The notes beneath the pieces are model-generated. The model worked only from the letters and a program-made list of their open reading frames with translations, ran no database searches and was not told where the DNA came from. From positions 1 to 35,795 of the forward strand of contig JAPNUJ010000004.1 of NCBI GenBank assembly GCA_026627155.1: a stretch of DNA of 35,795 nucleotides, in the 5' to 3' direction. Shown here piece by piece: positions 32,171-35,795 of this stretch (positions within the stretch are counted from its first letter, which is position 1; every line of letters starts with the position of its first letter). Both the position numbers and the translations under genes were made by a program. Origin of the DNA: Bacillota bacterium. GTDB lineage: Bacteria; Bacillota; Bacilli; Alicyclobacillales; SLC66.

Positions 32171-32923
32171 TTACTCAACTCGTTGCTTATGCTCCAGCAA
32201 CAGTAACCGCTCCCACAGATCCCCGAGTGTCCTGACGCCGCGCTCTTGGCTGTCTCGGATGATGGCACGCAACAATCGTTCTGTCATGCGTGCATCTCCC
32301 AGCGCCGAATGACGCATCTGCACCGGCACCTCGTAGAGCGCCAACAGCATGTCCAGCGTGGGGTATTTGCGAAACACATGCAGACACATGGCCCACTTGC
32401 CTGTATCGAGAACTTGCGGTTGCCACTCGACGCCCCAGGTGCGCCGCAGGGCAAGACTCAAAAACCGCATGTCGTGCGCGGCATGGTGAGCGACGATCGT
32501 ACGGTCCCCGACATACTGCAAGAACCATTGCAATACGTCGCCGACAGGAGGCGCGCCCACAAGATCGCTCACCGTGATCCCCGTCAACTCCGTCACGATC
32601 TGCGGAATCACAACGTCGCCGGGATGTCCAACCAAACTGTGAAACCCTGCATCCGCCGCAGCGTCCGCTGGGTCGCACAGCACTGCGGCAACCGAGAGCA
32701 AGCGGTCTTCTTGGGGAGCAAAGCCTGTCGTTTCCGTATCGATCACGGCGTACGGCAGTACCGAGAGATCCGTATCCGCCATGTCGTGTTCCCGGGCCGC
32801 CGTCAACATACTTCGCAGTTCGACTTGCCCCTGCAACGAGCGCTCATGATCGAGACTAGTCAATTCACGCGGCGCGCCCCCTCCGAGGAGGTGACGCAAC
32901 ACCCGGATCCGCTCAAATGCCAC
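32171..32923 (-). CDS. DnaQ-like 3'-5' exonuclease
   Basis: DEDDh-type exonuclease of 250 residues. Exo I motif VIDTETTG, Exo II HHAAHDMRFL and Exo III HSALGDARMT (HxAxxD) are all complete, so the enzyme should be active on DNA or RNA ends. About 60 N-terminal residues precede the domain. The start is GTG at 32923, overlapping the upstream DUF294 gene by 11 bases; translation is probably coupled. The same pairing of an exonuclease and a DUF294 nucleotidyltransferase is common in Firmicutes. It could be a proofreading-like or RNA-trimming enzyme; its substrate is not known. Confidence 0.88.
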   Translation of the reverse strand: MAFERIRVLRHLLGGGAPRELTSLDHERSLQGQVELRSMLTAAREHDMADTDLSVLPYAVIDTETTGFAPQEDRLLSVAAVLCDPADAAADAGFHSLVGHPGDVVIPQIVTELTGITVSDLVGAPPVGDVLQWFLQYVGDRTIVAHHAAHDMRFLSLALRRTWGVEWQPQVLDTGKWAMCLHVFRKYPTLDMLLALYEVPVQMRHSALGDARMTERLLRAIIRDSQERGVRTLGDLWERLLLLEHKQRVE

Positions 32924-33959
32924 GCCGCAGGACCCCCTTCGGAAACTGTCGCGCCGTCACCTGTTGCAACTGGCGTAGGGTGTGATGCGCGAGCTTGATC
33001 TCTTTGAGGAGGCATTCAGGCAAGGCGTCCGGGTCAACGTAATCGTCCAGCGTCTCGCCATCGCGGTCCTGGCATAGGTGATGGGAGAGGCGCGCTTCTA
33101 GCGTCGCACTCAGCGCCGCGCGCACGCGGTCCGCCAAGTCGGCACTCCACGCATGCGCTCCCACTAAGCCGTCAATGCGCTCAGCCGTTCCCGGCTGCTC
33201 TAAGCCGAGGCTTAGCGCCCATATCCGTATGCTGTTGACCAACGGCGTGTAGAGACTATCCTTGAGCGCAAAACGGCCCTTGTGAACACCTGCAGGTTCC
33301 AATCGCAAGTGCCCGCGCAAGGTGAGTGACACCTTTTGGGACAGCCCCTGATCCGCTGTCTTCCACTTGATAAACGCTGATCTGGCCACCGCCCCGACCG
33401 CTTGCGCGCGCATCCGTTCGACTAAAACCGGGTCGCCCCAGACGACGCGGGCATCCGCCGCAATCAAAAGGTACCGAATGGAATCCCAGTCCGGCAGCGC
33501 CTCGTACTTGGCCAACCGCGCCTCCCATGCTGATGTGCTCCCTCGCCAGCGCGGGTTGCTCGCCATCACGTTTCCCGAACACAGCGGGTAGCCGACGTCA
33601 TGCAACAGCGCCGCCACCGTTTCACCGAGTCGCTTAAAATAGGGCTCGTCTCCATCGTCCCCATCTTCGTACAGGAGCGCATGGTCCTGATCGCACAGTA
33701 TGCTTTGCTCATCGCGCGCCCCGCTGCCCAAGATGGCGAAGGCGACGTTTCGCTGAGGGATCCTCCACCCGTCTTTGGCCAAGCGCCAAAGCGCCCACTC
33801 GAATGCCTCTCTGTGGAGCGCGCGATGCCGTATGGCCAATTCGCGGAAGGTCTCGCCGATGGAACGCTCTGCATGCCAAGCCCGGGCCAGTTCCGGAAGC
33901 GTATCCCGCAACTCGCGAATCGCCTGTTCGCGGCGAGCCTCCTCTGCAAAGATCGCCAT
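32913..33959 (-). CDS. DUF294-type putative nucleotidyltransferase
   Basis: A 348-residue protein with the DUF294 nucleotidyltransferase-like core: ILGSGARDEQSILCDQDHALLY (about 76-97) has the GS motif and paired Asp of the polymerase-beta superfamily. A second domain follows (about 210-340, DUF294 C-terminal type) with LRLEPAGVHKGRFALKDSLYTPLVNSIRIWAL. Unlike many relatives it has no CBS or cyclic-nucleotide-binding domain in front. The ATG at 33959 follows AGGAGG by seven bases. It overlaps the exonuclease gene by 11 bases. The biochemical activity of the family is inferred from GlnD-like proteins. Confidence 0.85.
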   Translation of the reverse strand: MAIFAEEARREQAIRELRDTLPELARAWHAERSIGETFRELAIRHRALHREAFEWALWRLAKDGWRIPQRNVAFAILGSGARDEQSILCDQDHALLYEDGDDGDEPYFKRLGETVAALLHDVGYPLCSGNVMASNPRWRGSTSAWEARLAKYEALPDWDSIRYLLIAADARVVWGDPVLVERMRAQAVGAVARSAFIKWKTADQGLSQKVSLTLRGHLRLEPAGVHKGRFALKDSLYTPLVNSIRIWALSLGLEQPGTAERIDGLVGAHAWSADLADRVRAALSATLEARLSHHLCQDRDGETLDDYVDPDALPECLLKEIKLAHHTLRQLQQVTARQFPKGVLRRGI

Positions 33960-34090
33960 CCCCGTTCCTCCTCGTCGTCACGACGCCGGCTGGTGCCAGC
34001 TTGCACGCCCACTGTGCACTTGCCCAGCGCCTGTCCCGCGGGTCAGCATATCCTGTTAACAAAAAACGTCATACCCCCGGGGTGAGGACA

Positions 34091-34462
34091 ATGAAAATCA
34101 GCACATTGCTCAGGGCCGGATCACTGGCGATGGACATCTACAACCACCAATCCGCACGGCAACTGGGAAACTTGGTCAAAGGCGGGATCGAGCGGCGAAG
34201 AAGCACACCCGAAGCAGCAAAAGTTGGCACTGCCCACCGCAGCAGCAAGGCCACCACGCAGACACGGGCGCGCACCTCGGGTCCCTATCGCCAGCAAGGA
34301 GGGCGCTCCTTGCCGACCGGCTATCCGTCGTCCTCGTTTCACCAAGAACTGAGTGACCCGCTGGTCCCCATCAAGAAGGCATTCAAACACGTGACCCCGG
34401 ACAATGTCCAGAAAGCCATGCAGTGGCACGGCATCATCAAAAGCTTTCTCGCCAAAGACTGA
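34091..34462 (+). CDS. Hypothetical basic protein
   Basis: A 123-residue protein rich in Arg, Lys, Ser and Gln, with a helical N-terminus (MKISTLLRAGSLAMDIYNHQ), a disordered-looking middle (about 40-85) and a C-terminal helix (NVQKAMQWHGIIKSFLAKD). I do not recognise a family. The ATG at 34091 has GGGGTGAGG upstream at short spacing. It stands alone, divergent from the DUF294 gene and convergent with the VTT-family gene. A spore-associated role would fit its basic, Ser/Gln-rich character but is a guess. Confidence 0.55.
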   Translation: MKISTLLRAGSLAMDIYNHQSARQLGNLVKGGIERRRSTPEAAKVGTAHRSSKATTQTRARTSGPYRQQGGRSLPTGYPSSSFHQELSDPLVPIKKAFKHVTPDNVQKAMQWHGIIKSFLAKD

Positions 34463-34475
34463 CCAGCCAGCCCAC

Positions 34476-35210
34476 TTACCGCTCGACTGGCCGTGGCTCG
34501 TCATCTGTGGGGGCCCCGTCTGGCCCCCCTGACGAGAGCCACCGCTTTTTCACGTAGATGCCCATTACGAGTAAGACCGTCACGACGAAGACGGCGGTGA
34601 TGATCGCCGGAATCACTCCGTGTGTCAGGCCGACGGCCGCTCCGCCGAAAAACACGTAAAAAGGAATCAGCCCGACAGCCGTGGTCCACAAAAAGGGCCA
34701 AAGCCGAACGTTCAGCATCCCCGCTATGTAATTCAGGGCATGGTAAGGGAACGGGGTCAGGCGCAATCCCAACAAACCGAGCGTTCCCCGACGAGACACC
34801 CAGTCGTCCACCTGGATCTGCCGCTGCGCTGACACCACCCGCCGATAGAAGGGCTGAAAGTGCCTTCGCGTCAGACGCATGGCCACGACGCCGCCGATGA
34901 CGGCTCCAACCCACGAGTAGACACTCCCCCAAAAAACGCCATACATCTCAAGATTGACGATAATGAGAAATTCCGATGGAACGGGAATAATGCACATGAT
35001 GGCCATCGCCACAACCGCAATGGCCACTCCGTAAAAGCCAAGCGATTGCACGATCTTGACCACGTGCTCGATGTCGTTTCGGTAATGGTATGATAGCCAC
35101 AACGCCACACCAAGAAGCAGCACACCCACAACGACGGGAACCAGCTTCACGTCCAGCGCGCGGCGTCCCTGCTCTCCAAGCCCCCGTGCTATGGCGACGC
35201 ACCTCCGCAC
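34476..35210 (-). CDS. TVP38/TMEM64 (VTT domain) family membrane protein
   Basis: Integral membrane protein of about 240 residues, related to DedA/VTT proteins thought to move lipids or lipid carriers across the membrane. The family core is visible: IIPVPSEFLIIVNLEMYGVFWGS with GAVIGGVVAMRLTRR, and later LRLTPFPYHALNYIAGM (conserved RxxPfpyhxlNYxAG). About five hydrophobic segments are seen. The start is uncertain: GTG at 35210 opens the frame, but the only good GGAGG lies just after it, so a later start (ATA at 35192 or TTG at 35180) is possible. Confidence 0.82.
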   Translation of the reverse strand: MRRCVAIARGLGEQGRRALDVKLVPVVVGVLLLGVALWLSYHYRNDIEHVVKIVQSLGFYGVAIAVVAMAIMCIIPVPSEFLIIVNLEMYGVFWGSVYSWVGAVIGGVVAMRLTRRHFQPFYRRVVSAQRQIQVDDWVSRRGTLGLLGLRLTPFPYHALNYIAGMLNVRLWPFLWTTAVGLIPFYVFFGGAAVGLTHGVIPAIITAVFVVTVLLVMGIYVKKRWLSSGGPDGAPTDDEPRPVER

Positions 35211-35228
35211 CCCAAGCGACTGCCTCTT

Positions 35229-35257
35229 ACTCTATCACACGACCAACAGCTTGCCAA
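35229..35257 (-). promoter_or_regulatory. Promoter of the VTT-family gene
   Basis: TTGGCA (35257-35252) and TAGAGT (35234-35229) with a 17-base spacer on the minus strand. The transcript would start about 12 bases before the GTG at 35210. Confidence 0.55.
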
Positions 35258-35315
35258 TTGCCAACAACAGACAAGTTTCGCGCCGCCGGACGACCGCGCA
35301 TCCACGATGAAGTCA

Positions 35316-35702
35316 TCACGGATTCTTGCGCCGTCCCTTGCCGGCGGGTTCCGGTTCATCCTCCCTGTAAAGCCGCACGGCTCTTGAGGTAAACAGGATG
35401 CCGTTCAGATGGTCGATTTCATGCTGGATGCACCTTGCGCGAAAATCCGTCTCCTCAAACTCGATCGCCTCGCCCTCTCGGTTCAGCGTGCGGACCCTGA
35501 TCCACTTGAAACGAGGGGTGTCGCCATACAGACCCGGGATCGAGAGACATCCGTCGGGACCGACCTCCTCGTCTCGTCCTTCCAAGATTTCAGGGTTGAT
35601 GAGATCGAGCCGGCCTTTGCCATCTTCCACATCAACCACCGCCAGGCGTTTGGCAATGTTGATCTGATTGGCAGCCAAGCGACGGCGGAAGGTGATATCC
35701 AT
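35316..35702 (-). CDS. Peptide deformylase-like protein with degenerate N-terminus
   Basis: Related to peptide deformylase, which removes the formyl group from new proteins. Motif 2 reads DGCLSIPG (normally EGCLS) and motif 3 HEIDHLNG is complete, so the metal ligands Cys, His and His remain. Motif 1, normally GxGLAAxQ, reads RRRLAANQ; four or so residues before it are missing compared with the usual MxxTMxxxxGxGLAA. The ATG at 35702 gives 128 residues, about 30-50 short at the N-terminus. The in-frame sequence upstream stops at a TGA near 35750, while pieces resembling a deformylase N-terminus appear in two frames. It may be a decayed paralogue, or the window may hold a sequence error. Confidence 0.65.
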   Translation of the reverse strand: MDITFRRRLAANQINIAKRLAVVDVEDGKGRLDLINPEILEGRDEEVGPDGCLSIPGLYGDTPRFKWIRVRTLNREGEAIEFEETDFRARCIQHEIDHLNGILFTSRAVRLYREDEPEPAGKGRRKNP

Positions 35703-35795
35703 GGCTTGGACCGCCTGCGGGCAGATTGAATCGGCACGGCGAGCGTCCGATCATCCCGCCCGAAGGTTGAGGATGCGGCCACCTGCTCTTAGCTG

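Noticed and set aside
34508..34530. GGGGGCC / GGCCCCC inverted repeat as terminator of the 123-residue gene
   Set aside because: It lies in the coding region of the VTT-family gene and lacks a T-run; a terminator role cannot be supported.
1..35795. CRISPR arrays, insertion sequences, integrases, tRNA genes
   Set aside because: No regular spacer repeats, transposase or integrase motifs, attachment repeats or tRNA cloverleaf signatures were seen on either strand.

Overview
The window looks like a chromosomal segment of a moderately GC-rich, endospore-forming member of the Bacillales, possibly close to Alicyclobacillaceae. That placement is an inference from three things: the gene order rpsU-yqeY-yqfC-yqfD-phoH-pgpH-ybeY-dgkA-cdd-era-yqzL-recO-ccpN-yqfL-dnaG-rpoD-trmK, the sporulation genes (cotJC, yqfC, yqfD), and strong GGAGG ribosome-binding sites often paired with GTG or TTG starts. 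No phage, transposon, CRISPR array or tRNA was found.

Layout. 1-2593 (minus): the start of a class A penicillin-binding protein with a long Gly/Ser/Ala-rich cytoplasmic tail, and a PAS-PAS-PAS-GGDEF diguanylate cyclase. 2789-10576 (mostly plus): spore-coat manganese catalase CotJC, a fused anthranilate synthase TrpE-TrpG with a structured leader, an MFS transporter, a secreted SLH-GH18 hydrolase, a hotdog thioesterase (minus) and a second MFS transporter. 10567-14030 (minus): a DUF309 protein, two small membrane proteins, an ASCH-domain protein, a cytochrome c lipoprotein and heme A synthase. 14231-14676 (minus): an RNase P RNA of archetypal type A with its own promoter and terminator.

14752-31071 (minus) is the conserved block. 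From upstream to downstream it runs: ribosomal protein S21 and YqeY; sporulation YqfC and YqfD; PhoH; the c-di-AMP phosphodiesterase PgpH; the rRNA-maturation factor YbeY; the lipid kinase DgkA; cytidine deaminase; Era; YqzL; RecO; the CcpN regulator with its YqfL partner; primase; and the housekeeping sigma factor. An acyl-CoA dehydrogenase (with its own promoter and a palindromic operator) and the tRNA methyltransferase TrmK follow. Most neighbours overlap by a few bases or are closely spaced. 31169-35702 holds a GalE-like epimerase, a DUF294 nucleotidyltransferase overlapping a DnaQ-like exonuclease, an unknown 123-residue protein, a VTT-family membrane protein and a peptide deformylase-like gene with a damaged or divergent N-terminus.

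The most unusual observation is a bulged RNA hairpin present three times in the pgpH-recO stretch. Each copy starts exactly at the stop codon of a gene (pgpH, era, yqzL), shows compensatory base changes and has no U-tract. Other points are a promoter segment between ccpN and a small membrane-protein gene that reads as a sigma-A promoter on both strands, a near-perfect palindrome at the start site of the acyl-CoA dehydrogenase transcript, and a type A RNase P RNA with an enlarged 3' region.
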